From assembly GCA_900540255.1 (NCBI GenBank), contig UQFE01000030.1, positions 1 to 28,595 on the forward strand: a DNA stretch of 28,595 nucleotides, written 5' to 3'. The notes under the pieces are model-generated. The model was not told where the DNA came from. It made no database searches and saw nothing but the letters and a program-made list of their open reading frames with translations. Each line of letters opens with the position of its first letter. The stretch's first letter is position 1. Below are positions 1 through 8,574 of the stretch, one piece after another. Origin of the DNA: an uncultured Clostridium sp. (GTDB taxonomy: Bacteria > Bacillota > Clostridia > Clostridiales > Clostridiaceae). The position numbers were made by a program, and so were the translations under genes.

Positions 1-54
1 ATTCTTTTGTTATATAAAAATGTTGTTAACAACATTTTTATATAACAAAAGAAT
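1..54. repeat. 54-bp perfect palindrome (probable bidirectional terminator)
   Basis: Positions 1-25 are the exact reverse complement of 30-54, and the centre (26-29, ttaa) is itself palindromic, so the whole 54 bp is a perfect inverted repeat. The inner part has an A-run, a stem on tgttg/caaca and a T-run, the usual form of a clostridial bidirectional terminator, but the arms continue well beyond that. It lies about 100 bp before the first gene, so it probably ends transcription of a gene left of the window. The palindrome starts at base 1 and may extend further left. Confidence 0.6.
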
Positions 55-151
55 ATGAATTAAATACAATCAATTTTATAAATTCAAACATATTATTTAA
101 TTATGGGTAAAACAAATAAGGGAAAATATAAATAAAGGGGATGAAAAGTAA

Positions 152-1504
152 ATGAAAGGAGTTTGGATTACAACAGTATATAATCAAGATTGGCCATCAT
201 ATTCATCAAAAGGAAATGTAGAAATTCAAAAAAGTGAATTTATTAATATACTTGAAGATGTAATGTCATTAGGAATAGATACAATAGTTGTACAAATAAG
301 ACCAAAGTCAGATGCTTTATATAAATCATCAATAAATCCGTGGTCAGATATATTAACAGGAGTACAGGGAAAAGATCCAGGATATGATCCTTTAGAATTT
401 ATATTAGAAGAATCTCATAAAAGAAATATAAAAGTTCATGGATGGTTAAATCCATATAGAATTACAACTAGTGGAACTAATTTATCAGTATTGTCAGCAA
501 ATAATTTTGCAAGGAATAATCCTCAAACAGTTATAAAATATAATAATGCAATTTTTTATAATCCAGGATTGCCAGAAGTAAGAGAGTATATTGTAAATAC
601 TGTAGCTGAAATTGTTAGAAATTATAATATAGATGGAATACACTTTGATGATTATTTTTATCCAGGTGAAAATATTGATGATAATGATGCATATAGAAGG
701 TATGGAAATGGAGTAAGTTTAGGTGATTTTAGAAGAAGGTCAGTAGATGAAATGGTTAAAGCTTGTTATGAAGTTATAAAATCAATTAATGGTAATGTTA
801 AATTTGGAATTAGTCCACGAGGAATATGGAAAAATAAAAGTAGTGATGTTAGTGGTTCAGATACATCAGGATCAGAAAGTTATTATGATATTTATGCAGA
901 TACAAGAACTTGGATAAAAAATAATTGGCTTAATTATGTAGCACCCCAAGTTTATTGGGAAATAGGAAATAAAGTAGCTGATTATTCAAAATTAATACCA
1001 TGGTGGGCAAATGAAGTAATCAACACAAATGTCAAGTTATATATTGGACAAGGTATATATAAGGAGGCTGTAGCAAGAGAACTATTAAAGCAAATAGAAT
1101 TAAATAAAAAGTATAATATAAATGGAAGTATATTATTTTCTTATATAGATATTAAGAAGAATATAGGAAATGTTAAAGATCAAATTAAATCTATAAATTA
1201 TATAAATGATAATGAGGAGATGAATTATTCTATGTATGTATTCAGTAAGAATTGGTATTTGAATAAATATCTTGATGTTGCTAATAGTCCAACTTATAAA
1301 TATGATCCATATAAGCATTATGTTGATTATGGAAAAAAGGAAGGAAGGTTACCATTACCACCTATTCCCGAAGAATATAATGAAGGTGCTTATTTAAAGC
1401 TTAATCCAGATGTAAATGAAGCAGTTAAAAATGGGATATTTGTATCAGGAATAGATCATTATTTACAATATGGATTTAATGAATCTCGTAAAGTAAGTTA
1501 TTAA
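152..1504 (+). CDS. Glycosyl hydrolase-like family 10 protein (DUF187/GHL10) with C-terminal HYLxxG repeats
   Basis: The first ~330 residues match the GHL10 (DUF187) TIM-barrel family of putative glycosidases: the N-terminal GVWITTVYNQDWPS, then VVQIRPKSDALY, VHGWLNPYR, the acidic strand IDGIHFDDYFYP, GISPRGIW and YVAPQVYWE. A TAA at 149-151 directly precedes the ATG in frame, so the start cannot move upstream; RBS aagggg lies at 135-140. Family members are normally exported, but this one begins inside the barrel with no signal peptide. Residues ~361-450 hold two copies of a short module of the form WYLxxYxDV...HYxxYGxxEGR (WYLNKYLDV...HYVDYGKKEGR; AYLKLNPDV...HYLQYGFNESR). Similar modules occur in bacterial surface proteins and polysaccharide glycosyltransferases. 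The domain call is firm; substrate and location are unknown. Confidence 0.8.
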   Translation: MKGVWITTVYNQDWPSYSSKGNVEIQKSEFINILEDVMSLGIDTIVVQIRPKSDALYKSSINPWSDILTGVQGKDPGYDPLEFILEESHKRNIKVHGWLNPYRITTSGTNLSVLSANNFARNNPQTVIKYNNAIFYNPGLPEVREYIVNTVAEIVRNYNIDGIHFDDYFYPGENIDDNDAYRRYGNGVSLGDFRRRSVDEMVKACYEVIKSINGNVKFGISPRGIWKNKSSDVSGSDTSGSESYYDIYADTRTWIKNNWLNYVAPQVYWEIGNKVADYSKLIPWWANEVINTNVKLYIGQGIYKEAVARELLKQIELNKKYNINGSILFSYIDIKKNIGNVKDQIKSINYINDNEEMNYSMYVFSKNWYLNKYLDVANSPTYKYDPYKHYVDYGKKEGRLPLPPIPEEYNEGAYLKLNPDVNEAVKNGIFVSGIDHYLQYGFNESRKVSY

Positions 1505-1597
1505 TATTTAGATAAAATATAAAGGATTAAATTAAGTTTAGTTTTATTATTTTTGGCAATAATCAAAATAAATAGTTTATAAAAGGAAGCTAAATTT

Positions 1598-2326
1598 ATG
1601 AAGATTAAAGTTAAATATATCATAAAAATATTTATTAGCTGTTTTTTATTATTAAACATTTTGATATTGCCAGTACATAGTCAAAATATTAACTTTATTA
1701 AAGGTAAGCTTGAGGAAATTGGAATTCCAAAGGAATATTCTAAAAATATTTATGAGTATATAGAGAATTTAAATATAAATGAAGGTAAAATTAAGAAAAT
1801 AATTAGTGATAGTAGCGAGATAATTAATGATATTAAAGATGGAAAATCACTAAAGGAATTTTCACTATTACAATTATCACAAATATATAGTGATGCATTA
1901 ATGCTTGCAAATGAATTAGGAATACAAGTTAATATTGATTCTTATAATAATAAGTTTGAAATTAAAGATAAGAAAAGTGGAGAAATCTTATTAATATGTG
2001 ATATAAAAGGAGCTATAAAATATTATAATAACTATAAAAAGTCACCGTTTACAAAAGAAGAGTATAATGAGTTATTTGATTATATAAATAAAGAAGAGAT
2101 TAATGATAATAATGAATTTGTAGATGATAATACAAATGATGAAGTAGTAAAAAATGAATATGAAAGTAAAGAGGATAAGAATAGTAATGTAGTTAATGGG
2201 ACTCAAGAAAGTAGTATGGCTATAAATAAAAGTAAAATTAGAATAATGAGTATTATTTATTTCATTTTATTTTTATGTGTTATAGTTTCACTTATTGCTA
2301 AGGGAATTTTTGTAGAGGAAAATTGA
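1598..2326 (+). CDS. Secreted, C-terminally membrane-anchored protein of unknown function
   Basis: 242 residues, family not recognised. Residues 1-28 form a signal peptide (basic MKIKVKYIIK, then a hydrophobic run ending LPVHSQ). Residues ~29-155 look like a compact extracellular domain rich in Lys, Glu and Ile, including KKSGEILLICDIKGAIKYYN. Residues ~160-205 are a low-complexity acidic/Asn/Lys linker. Residues ~214-237 are a single hydrophobic helix followed by a short acidic tail, so the protein should sit outside the cell held by a C-terminal membrane span. There is no LPXTG sortase motif. RBS-like aggaag lies upstream (1584-1589). It follows the GHL10 gene by 93 bp in the same direction and may be co-transcribed. 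The layout resembles acidic surface proteins of Firmicutes, but I do not assign a family. Confidence 0.75.
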   Translation: MKIKVKYIIKIFISCFLLLNILILPVHSQNINFIKGKLEEIGIPKEYSKNIYEYIENLNINEGKIKKIISDSSEIINDIKDGKSLKEFSLLQLSQIYSDALMLANELGIQVNIDSYNNKFEIKDKKSGEILLICDIKGAIKYYNNYKKSPFTKEEYNELFDYINKEEINDNNEFVDDNTNDEVVKNEYESKEDKNSNVVNGTQESSMAINKSKIRIMSIIYFILFLCVIVSLIAKGIFVEEN

Positions 2327-2349
2327 ATAAAAATATAAAATATAGAATA

Positions 2350-2386
2350 AAAGATGTAACATAATAAAAATAGCTGTTACATCTTT
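2350..2386. terminator. Hairpin between convergent genes
   Basis: A 12-bp perfect stem (aaagatgtaaca, 2350-2361, with tgttacatcttt, 2375-2386) and a 13-nt loop. It lies between the convergent gene ends at 2326 and 2401. There are short T-runs on both sides but no long uridine tract, so it most likely serves as a modest bidirectional terminator. Confidence 0.6.
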
Positions 2387-2400
2387 AAAGTTATTTGAAT

Positions 2401-3372
2401 TTAATTTGAAGAATATAAGAAGTTATGAATATCATTAGTAATTTCATCAGTATCAATAGTTAAATGAAGCATATCTGTATAAATAGTTTTTGTTTTTTCT
2501 ACTGAAGGGAAACTTGCTTGTTCAATATGAGGCATTCCCATACCTAAAACAGTAGTAACTATTGAAATAATTTCATTATTAGTAAGGTTAGTTGACACTA
2601 AAGGTAAAATATCATCCATTATTGAAATTAAATCTCCAATAGATGCAGTTTTAAATTTATTGAATAATGCATCTAAAACATCTCTTTGTCTTTCACCACG
2701 CTTATAATCACTACCTTCAGTATATCTTATTCTACAATATGCAGCTGCTTGAGTTCCATTTAAAAGCTGGGTACCAGCAGAAGTTAATTTAGCAGTAGTA
2801 GTACCATTTTCATTATCAATATTTTTTATATATCCATTTATATAATTTAATTCTTCGTTAGTTAATGTAATTTCAACTCCACCAAGTTTATCTATTATTG
2901 TAGGTAAGCTATGTAAACTAACTGAAATAAATTTATCAACTTTTAAATTAAAGTTTGTATTTATAGTTTTTAATATAAGCTCTGGCCCCCCATATGCCAT
3001 TGTATAATTTAAATTTTGTTTTCCACTACCATCAGGTAAATCTAAATACATATCTCTCATTAAAGAAAAAAGTTTAATCTTATTATTTTTTTTATCAATA
3101 CCTAATATCATAGTAGAATCTGAAGCACCATATAAATTTCCGTATTTTTCGTTTTGACTAAAGTCTGTGCCTAATAAAGCAATTGTTATTATATTTTCAT
3201 CTTCCTTTGCAGGTGTTTTACCAGTTTCAGTTACTATATTTCTATCAATGTCTACCCTTTCAACTTTAGATGAATAGTGGTTAATTGCAAAGGCTACACC
3301 TCCTATTATTAAAGCTAAAATTAAGCAAATACTTATTAAAATTTTTTTTGTTTTAGATGATTTTTTTTTCAT
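2401..3372 (-). CDS. LCP (LytR-CpsA-Psr) family wall-polymer ligase
   Basis: 323 residues, a usual length for the family. The N-terminus is cytosolic and very basic (MKKKSSKTKK), then one membrane helix (~10-31), then the extracellular LCP domain. Diagnostic motifs in order: IALLGTD, ASDSTMILGID, LFSLMRDMYLDLP, NYTMAYGGPELI, IIDKLGGVEI and the Arg-rich AAAYCRIRYTEGSDYKRGERQRDVL segment, which holds the Asp and Arg residues that bind polyprenyl pyrophosphate in LCP enzymes. LCP proteins transfer undecaprenyl-linked glycopolymers to peptidoglycan. RBS aggagg sits just upstream of the ATG. It is transcribed away from galE. A role in attaching the polysaccharide made from the 8.5-27 kb locus is an inference from context. 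Confidence 0.92.
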   Translation of the reverse strand: MKKKSSKTKKILISICLILALIIGGVAFAINHYSSKVERVDIDRNIVTETGKTPAKEDENIITIALLGTDFSQNEKYGNLYGASDSTMILGIDKKNNKIKLFSLMRDMYLDLPDGSGKQNLNYTMAYGGPELILKTINTNFNLKVDKFISVSLHSLPTIIDKLGGVEITLTNEELNYINGYIKNIDNENGTTTAKLTSAGTQLLNGTQAAAYCRIRYTEGSDYKRGERQRDVLDALFNKFKTASIGDLISIMDDILPLVSTNLTNNEIISIVTTVLGMGMPHIEQASFPSVEKTKTIYTDMLHLTIDTDEITNDIHNFLYSSN

Positions 3373-3420
3373 AAGTTCCTCCTATAATCAAAGAAAAATG
3401 TAATTTCGAATAATATAATA

Positions 3421-3450
3421 ATTTTAACATGAATAAATGTATTTTGACAA
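3421..3450 (-). promoter_or_regulatory. Probable sigma-A promoter for the LCP gene
   Basis: On the minus strand: -35 TTGTCA (3450-3445), an 18-nt spacer, and -10 TAAAAT (3426-3421) with an extended -10 TG one base upstream. Each hexamer matches consensus at five of six positions. The expected start near 3414 gives a leader of about 40 nt before the ATG at 3372. Confidence 0.55.
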
Positions 3451-3592
3451 AAAGTATTAATATTTAATTTTTTAGAAAAGTGTTATTTTAATAATTGAAG
3501 TTATTTTACGATATAGTTAACACTGAATATTAAGTTTATATAATTTAAAATAAATTAATTAGGAAACTTTATTAAATAATTTAAAAAAGTTA

Positions 3593-3621
3593 TTTTATAT
3601 TTGAAGAATATGTTATATAAT
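3593..3621 (+). promoter_or_regulatory. Possible promoter for galE
   Basis: A perfect -10 hexamer TATAAT at 3616-3621, with only a weak -35 (TTTTAT, 3593-3598) 17 nt upstream. It lies about 40 bp before the galE ATG, at a suitable distance. In DNA this AT-rich a perfect -10 can arise by chance. Confidence 0.35.
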
Positions 3622-3662
3622 AAAAGTGAGAAATTTAATAGTTGGTTGGGAGGAAATTAATT

Positions 3663-4673
3663 ATGGCAGTATTAGTATCAGGTGGTATGGGTTATATTGG
3701 AAGTCATACAACTGTAGAACTTTTAAATGCAGGATATGATGTTGTAATTGCTGATGATTTAAGTAATAGTAAAGAAGTTGTTAAAGATAGAATTAAAGAG
3801 ATAACAGGTAAGGACGTTAAATTTTATAATGTTAATTTAACAGATGTAAATGAAACAGAAAAGGTATTTGAAGAAAATAATATAGACTCAGTAATTCATT
3901 TTGCAGCTTTTAAAGCAGTAGGGGAATCAGTTGAAAAACCATTGGAATATTACTACAATAATATAACAAGTGCATTAGTAGTGTTAAAGGCTATGAAGAA
4001 ATATGGATGTAGAAACTTTGTATTTAGTTCTTCTGCAACTGTTTATGGAGATGCAAAGGTAGTTCCTATAACAGAGGGTTCTCCATTATCAACAACTAAT
4101 CCATATGGAAGCACTAAGCTTATGATTGAAGATATGTTAAGAGATATTGCAAAGGCAGAGCCACAATTAAATATAGCAATATTAAGATATTTTAATCCAG
4201 TTGGAGCTCATAAAAGTGGATTAATAGGGGAAGATCCAAATGGAATTCCAAACAATTTAATGCCTTATATTACTAAAGTTGCTATTGGTGAATTAAAAGA
4301 ACTTAGAGTATTTGGAAATGATTATCCAACTCATGATGGAACAGGTGTAAGAGATTATATCCATGTTGTTGACTTAGCAGTTGGGCACGTTAAAGCATTA
4401 GAAAAGTTAGCAACTAATCCAGGATTAGTAACATATAATTTAGGAACTGGTAATGGGTATTCAGTATTAGATGTTGTTAAAGCATTTAGTGAAGCTTCAG
4501 GACGAGAAATTCCTTATGAAATAGCTCCTAGAAGAGCTGGTGATATTGCTACTTGTTATGCTGATCCTAAGAAGGCAAATGAAGAGTTAGGATGGAAGGC
4601 TGAAAGAGGAATCAAGGAAATGTGTGAGGATTCTTGGAGATGGCAAAGTAATAATCCTAAGGGATATAACTAA
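3663..4673 (+). CDS. galE: UDP-glucose 4-epimerase
   Basis: Interconverts UDP-glucose and UDP-galactose in the cytosol with bound NAD. It is an extended short-chain dehydrogenase: the Rossmann motif [10 protein letters not shown] is at the N-terminus, followed by [20 protein letters not shown], and the catalytic Tyr-x-x-x-Lys in NPYGSTK. The substrate-side motifs [15 protein letters not shown] and [15 protein letters not shown] are also present. The open frame reaches back to a TTG at 3642, but RBS gggagga (3648-3654) and the family N-terminus ([13 protein letters not shown]) fix the start at ATG 3663, giving 336 residues, the normal length. It stands alone between the LCP and LtaS-type genes on the opposite strand and could supply UDP-galactose to the nearby polysaccharide locus. 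Confidence 0.95.
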   Translation: MAVLVSGGMGYIGSHTTVELLNAGYDVVIADDLSNSKEVVKDRIKEITGKDVKFYNVNLTDVNETEKVFEENNIDSVIHFAAFKAVGESVEKPLEYYYNNITSALVVLKAMKKYGCRNFVFSSSATVYGDAKVVPITEGSPLSTTNPYGSTKLMIEDMLRDIAKAEPQLNIAILRYFNPVGAHKSGLIGEDPNGIPNNLMPYITKVAIGELKELRVFGNDYPTHDGTGVRDYIHVVDLAVGHVKALEKLATNPGLVTYNLGTGNGYSVLDVVKAFSEASGREIPYEIAPRRAGDIATCYADPKKANEELGWKAERGIKEMCEDSWRWQSNNPKGYN

Positions 4674-4703
4674 TAAAGTAATTTTATAAAGTTAGTATAA
4701 AAT

Positions 4704-4754
4704 AATAAACACAATATTTGTAACTATAAAATTTGTACAGATATTGTGTTTATT
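4704..4754. terminator. Bidirectional terminator between galE and the LtaS-type gene
   Basis: A 14-bp perfect stem (aataaacacaatat at 4704-4717; atattgtgtttatt at 4741-4754) with a 23-nt loop, between the convergent stops at 4673 and 4766. T-rich sequence follows on the plus strand. Confidence 0.7.
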
Positions 4755-4765
4755 TTAATTTTTAT

Positions 4766-6838
4766 TTAATTATTTTTAAGCATATCGCTAGTTACTATAA
4801 TTTCATTTGAGTTAGAAAGCACTATTGAGCGAGAAACTGAAATTTGCTTTAAAATTATTTTATCTCCAACTTTTAAGTTAGTTTTATCAATAATAATTGT
4901 ATTTTTATCTATACAAGTAGTTTTAACATGATTATCATTAATATAAACTTGACTATAATAATTTAAATTATTTCCTCTTATAATTATTTCGTTAGCACCA
5001 AATTCTATGTTATCCATAACCACATAATTAATGCCTCTTCTAAAATCCTTTCTAGATTCAAGTTTCTCTTGGCTTTCAGTAATATAAGAGTTACCATACA
5101 AAATATCATATTCCACAAAGTTTAAATATTCTTTTTTAGTTTCTTCATCTAATGAACTATTAAATAAATTTGTCAAAAATGTACTTGGATAATTTAATTT
5201 TGTTAATATGTGTGATGAAATTTCATAAGATTGTAAATCTTTATCCTCTTTTGGTAAATTAAAGTTGTCCCATATAACATAAGGTGTTGCTGTTAATGAG
5301 TTTGATTTTAGTTTATCAGCTTTTAAATTTAAAGATGGTAAATGATCACCATAAAAAACAATCATAGAAGGTTCATCAATAGATTCTACCATTGAAATTA
5401 AGTCTTTAATAAATATATCCATTTCATGTATTTGATTTACATAATAGTCAATATTATTAATATTATAATTGGATGAATCAGAATTTGATCTTATATTAAG
5501 ATCATCCATATAGTAGTCTGCATATCCACCATGACCTTGAACTGATATTGCAAATATTAAATCAGGAGTATCACTACTAATTAATGCTGATTTTACTTGA
5601 TCAATCAATACACTATCTTTTGGCCATTGAAAAGGTGTTAAATCATAAAAATCCATATTTTCAATAGAGGTAAATGTATGGAAACCTAAGTTTTCATACA
5701 CTTTATATCTAGTATAATAAGTAGCATCATAATTATGCAGTGCATGAGAATCATAATTTAAATCTTGAAGGTAGTAAGCCAATGATGGAACTGGCTTTTT
5801 AGATACTAATGTATTATAAGGAAATTCTCCTGCTACAAAAAAGTCCATAGACATACCAGTTATTACTTCAAATTCTGTATTGGCAGTTCCACCACCAATA
5901 GTAGGGACGTTTAATAATCCAGAAGAGTAATTTTCAGATAAATATCTAAAGTTTGGTATTGGATCCTCACTAAATTCAACATCCTTAATCCAAAGGGGAT
6001 CCATGAATGATTCAAGCTGAACAATAATTATATTAGGTTTTATTAAATTATTATCATAATTACTTTCGTTTTTGGTAACGTTTAATAAAGAGCTATCTAA
6101 AGTATTAAAAGTAAGTTTTGAATTATTATTATTTAAAGATAAATTTTCTACTGTATCATTAATATTAAGGATTGTATCTTTTGAATAACCATCAGGTTTA
6201 TTAATTCCAGAGTTAAATACACTATATAAAAATGAATAAGGAAATCCATATGTTGAGTATTGTTCACAAATATCCCAAAAGTTTTTAGTAACAATATTAT
6301 TATCTAGTGCATATTCTGTTATGTTTGGAAACATTAATACATAACAAGCTACTAAAGGAAGCGCTATATAGTAGTTAATTTTACTTTTACTGAGTTTAAT
6401 GTATAAGAAAATTAAAGATACTATTAAAGCAATTATAAATATAGCTATTAAAATTAATGAGAAAGTGGAAAAGTATTTTGGAATTAATTCTATGGCGTTT
6501 TTTATCATGCGAAAGTCTGAACCAGTTAGTGGAGTACCTCTTAATTTTAGTAAAACATTATTACCTATTGCTAAGAGAATCCATGAAATTGATGCTAGTC
6601 CAATATAAAAAATACGTTTTTTAAGTAATACAAATGGGGATAGTGTTAAAAGAGCTATCAAAGAATTATAGAAAAATGTATCAAAATTTTCTCTTAAGTA
6701 TATAAATGCAATAGAAACGCCTCCCCTAGAAATAGATTCAATTATAAATAATAGAAAATTTGAAAATAATAAAAGAATAGATACTTGTATTATTTTAAAT
6801 AAAATTTGCTTTGATTTTATAATATTTAATTTTGTCAT
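4766..6838 (-). CDS. LtaS-type polyglycerolphosphate (lipoteichoic acid) synthase with extra C-terminal domain
   Basis: 690 residues. The first ~190 contain about five membrane helices, followed by an Asn/Ser-rich linker and an extracellular sulfatase-fold domain typical of LtaS-family phosphoglycerol transferases. The metal-site Glu is in NIIIVQLESFMDP; the nucleophilic Thr is T318 in GGGTANTEFEV (equivalent to Thr300 of S. aureus LtaS); FAISVQGHGGY and FYGDHLPSL carry the His and Asp-His metal ligands. The family polymerises glycerol phosphate from phosphatidylglycerol. Residues ~606-685, after the catalytic domain, form a beta-rich segment (EIIIRGNNLN..SQVYINDNHV..IIIDKTNL) resembling an IPT/TIG immunoglobulin-like fold, which S. 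aureus LtaS lacks. RBS gaggag (6848-6843) precedes the ATG. A related phosphoglycerol transferase acting on another polymer is possible. Confidence 0.85.
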   Translation of the reverse strand: MTKLNIIKSKQILFKIIQVSILLLFSNFLLFIIESISRGGVSIAFIYLRENFDTFFYNSLIALLTLSPFVLLKKRIFYIGLASISWILLAIGNNVLLKLRGTPLTGSDFRMIKNAIELIPKYFSTFSLILIAIFIIALIVSLIFLYIKLSKSKINYYIALPLVACYVLMFPNITEYALDNNIVTKNFWDICEQYSTYGFPYSFLYSVFNSGINKPDGYSKDTILNINDTVENLSLNNNNSKLTFNTLDSSLLNVTKNESNYDNNLIKPNIIIVQLESFMDPLWIKDVEFSEDPIPNFRYLSENYSSGLLNVPTIGGGTANTEFEVITGMSMDFFVAGEFPYNTLVSKKPVPSLAYYLQDLNYDSHALHNYDATYYTRYKVYENLGFHTFTSIENMDFYDLTPFQWPKDSVLIDQVKSALISSDTPDLIFAISVQGHGGYADYYMDDLNIRSNSDSSNYNINNIDYYVNQIHEMDIFIKDLISMVESIDEPSMIVFYGDHLPSLNLKADKLKSNSLTATPYVIWDNFNLPKEDKDLQSYEISSHILTKLNYPSTFLTNLFNSSLDEETKKEYLNFVEYDILYGNSYITESQEKLESRKDFRRGINYVVMDNIEFGANEIIIRGNNLNYYSQVYINDNHVKTTCIDKNTIIIDKTNLKVGDKIILKQISVSRSIVLSNSNEIIVTSDMLKNN

Positions 6839-7183
6839 AATTTCTCCTCGTAAGATATATTATTTTAAATTATGCTTAGAGTTAAAATAATTATATTAAT
6901 TATAGCTAATGAAATATATTAATAATAATTAGTTAATTATTTATTAAGATTATAGATTTTATACTCAAATAATATAATTACATTGTAAGATGTTAAGTAT
7001 ATAATATAAAAGCATATATTCTAATATTAACACAATATTAGAAAAAAATTTAAAAATTAAATGTGAATTTTTTAAAAATAAATATAAAATGTAAATTTAT
7101 GTAAAGTGAAAGTGGGTAAAAATTGTAGTAAAAATATAATTTATATTAAAATTATATTTAATAATTAAATATTTAGTAGTTTT
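6839..7183. other. AT-rich divergent intergenic region, no gene seen
   Basis: Extremely AT-rich DNA between the minus-strand LtaS-type gene and the plus-strand material to its right. Beyond the ribosome site of the LtaS-type gene I see no convincing promoter pair, hairpin or riboswitch. A TATAAT on the minus strand (6895-6890) lacks a recognisable -35. Confidence 0.5.
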
Positions 7184-8540
7184 AGGAGGAGTATTAACAG
7201 TAAAATTTAATTGACAATATTATATTAAAATAGTAATATTTATTTCATTGATACTTATTATTATGAGCTTTATAATAATATTTTTAAATAATAAATTATT
7301 ATTAGGTTAAAATATTATTATTGAATGAAAAAAGTTTAAAAATTAAATTTTACATATCGAGCATAGATGAGTGTAGAATTAAAAAAGTGAAAACTGTGGG
7401 TAACTTAAAAAAGAAATAAGTTATAGGTAAAAAAGAGAATGAGTAGGTATTATATTTTAAATAGGAAGTTCTTTTCGGTTTTACCACTATATCAGTCTTA
7501 TAATTTAAAAGACTTTTTTAACAATTTCTAAATAAGGCTTTTGTATTAAATTTTAAATCATTATGACTTAAGTTTTTTTGATTTATTTAATTTAAAGGTA
7601 TAGTCAGTTTTTATAAATATTAAATTCTGAATCAACTAGAAAACTTGTAAATTTAAAATTAGATTTAGATTCTACATTTAATAACAATGAGTTTATTACT
7701 GACTTTAGTGATATATTATTATATGAATATTTTTAATTTTCAGGAGTTTCAAACTCTTGTTTGATAGTTGAGTAGTCTTCATCAAGAAAATTTATAATTA
7801 ATGGAATATTAGATTATTTGTTACCAGAACAACTTTACAGAAATATCTAAAAAATCCATTAATTAAATCTAATTTAATATTGGAATTAACATAGGTGTAT
7901 TTGGTAATATTTTTATATCATACCATGTAGTATTGAATTCTTTATTATCAGTAGATTTGATATACGACTTTTAGTTATTAACATTGTTTATAAGTGTTTG
8001 GAAATTTTTACATTCAATATTTTACTTTAATTCAGAAGCATTATAAACAAGCATAGTATTAAGGATTCTATAGAATAAATTATTAGGTAATTATAAATTG
8101 ATTTTAGCACATATAATTAGTTACTTTAGGAACAATTGAATTAAATAAAGCGGCAATGTTTTTCTAAAATATGGTTTAAATTTGCTGAAATAAGATTAAT
8201 TAGGAATAGAATCATAAAATATATAGAATTCCATTATTTTAGATGAAAAATGAGAAATATATGAAGTAAACTATTAATTGGAATATAAGTATCTACATTA
8301 ATATCTAGTTCAGATAAAGTTGAAGATGATTTAGAAGCTTAGTCAAACAAATTTTAATGTTTAATTTGATTAAGATAAAGCATGTTTATTACCTCTTTTA
8401 TGGCAAGGAAGTTTATTGTTAATTATATTTTGTCAGAGTGGAGGAGAATATAAATATCTAACTTAAAAACGTTAGTAAATTATAAGTTGCAGAATTTGGC
8501 AACTAACATATCGATCATAAAGGGATGGTCTCTAAACTAA
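7184..8540 (+). pseudogene. Possible heavily decayed plus-strand gene (unidentified)
   Basis: No intact frame exists here, but several signs suggest an eroded gene. A strong ribosome site (aggagga, 7184-7190) lies 9 nt before a near-start codon (gta, 7200). Reading from there gives, after one stop, a typical membrane-anchor segment (IKIVIFISLILIIMSFIIIF). In the same frame, 7641-7850 reads for 70 codons with only two internal stops (fragments KLVNLKLDLDSTFNNNEFIT and RKFIINGILDYLLPEQLYRN), and 8289-8339 reads VSTLISSSDKVEDDLEA. G exceeds C on this strand, as in neighbouring plus-strand genes. Against this, total stop density in the frame (about 40 in 447 codons) is close to what random DNA of this composition would give, so much of the region may be plain non-coding DNA or a long leader. 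No family recognised. Confidence 0.35.
7494..7519 (+). terminator. Weak intrinsic terminator candidate
   Basis: A 6-bp stem agtctt/aagact with a 9-nt loop, its 3' arm running into a T-tract (7514-7519). If active, it would separate any promoter left of it from the polysaccharide genes starting at 8575. The stem is short. Confidence 0.3.
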
Positions 8541-8574
8541 TTTTTAATTAATTGGCTAGGAGTGTGATTTAAAA

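Noticed and set aside
3373..3641. Possible riboswitch or small RNA upstream of galE
   Set aside because: No conserved aptamer core or stable hairpin was seen; the region is explained by two divergent promoters in AT-rich DNA.
7211..7239. TTGACA-17-TAATAT as a promoter for the polysaccharide operon
   Set aside because: The -10 matches only four of six positions, it lies more than 1.3 kb before the first gene with a terminator-like hairpin between, and it falls where a decayed coding start is equally plausible.
8289..8383. Minus-strand gene starting at 8383 with an aaagaggt ribosome-like site
   Set aside because: The frame closes after nine codons and later fragments are not longer than the plus-strand ones; G exceeds C on the plus strand, which favours plus-strand coding if there was a gene at all.
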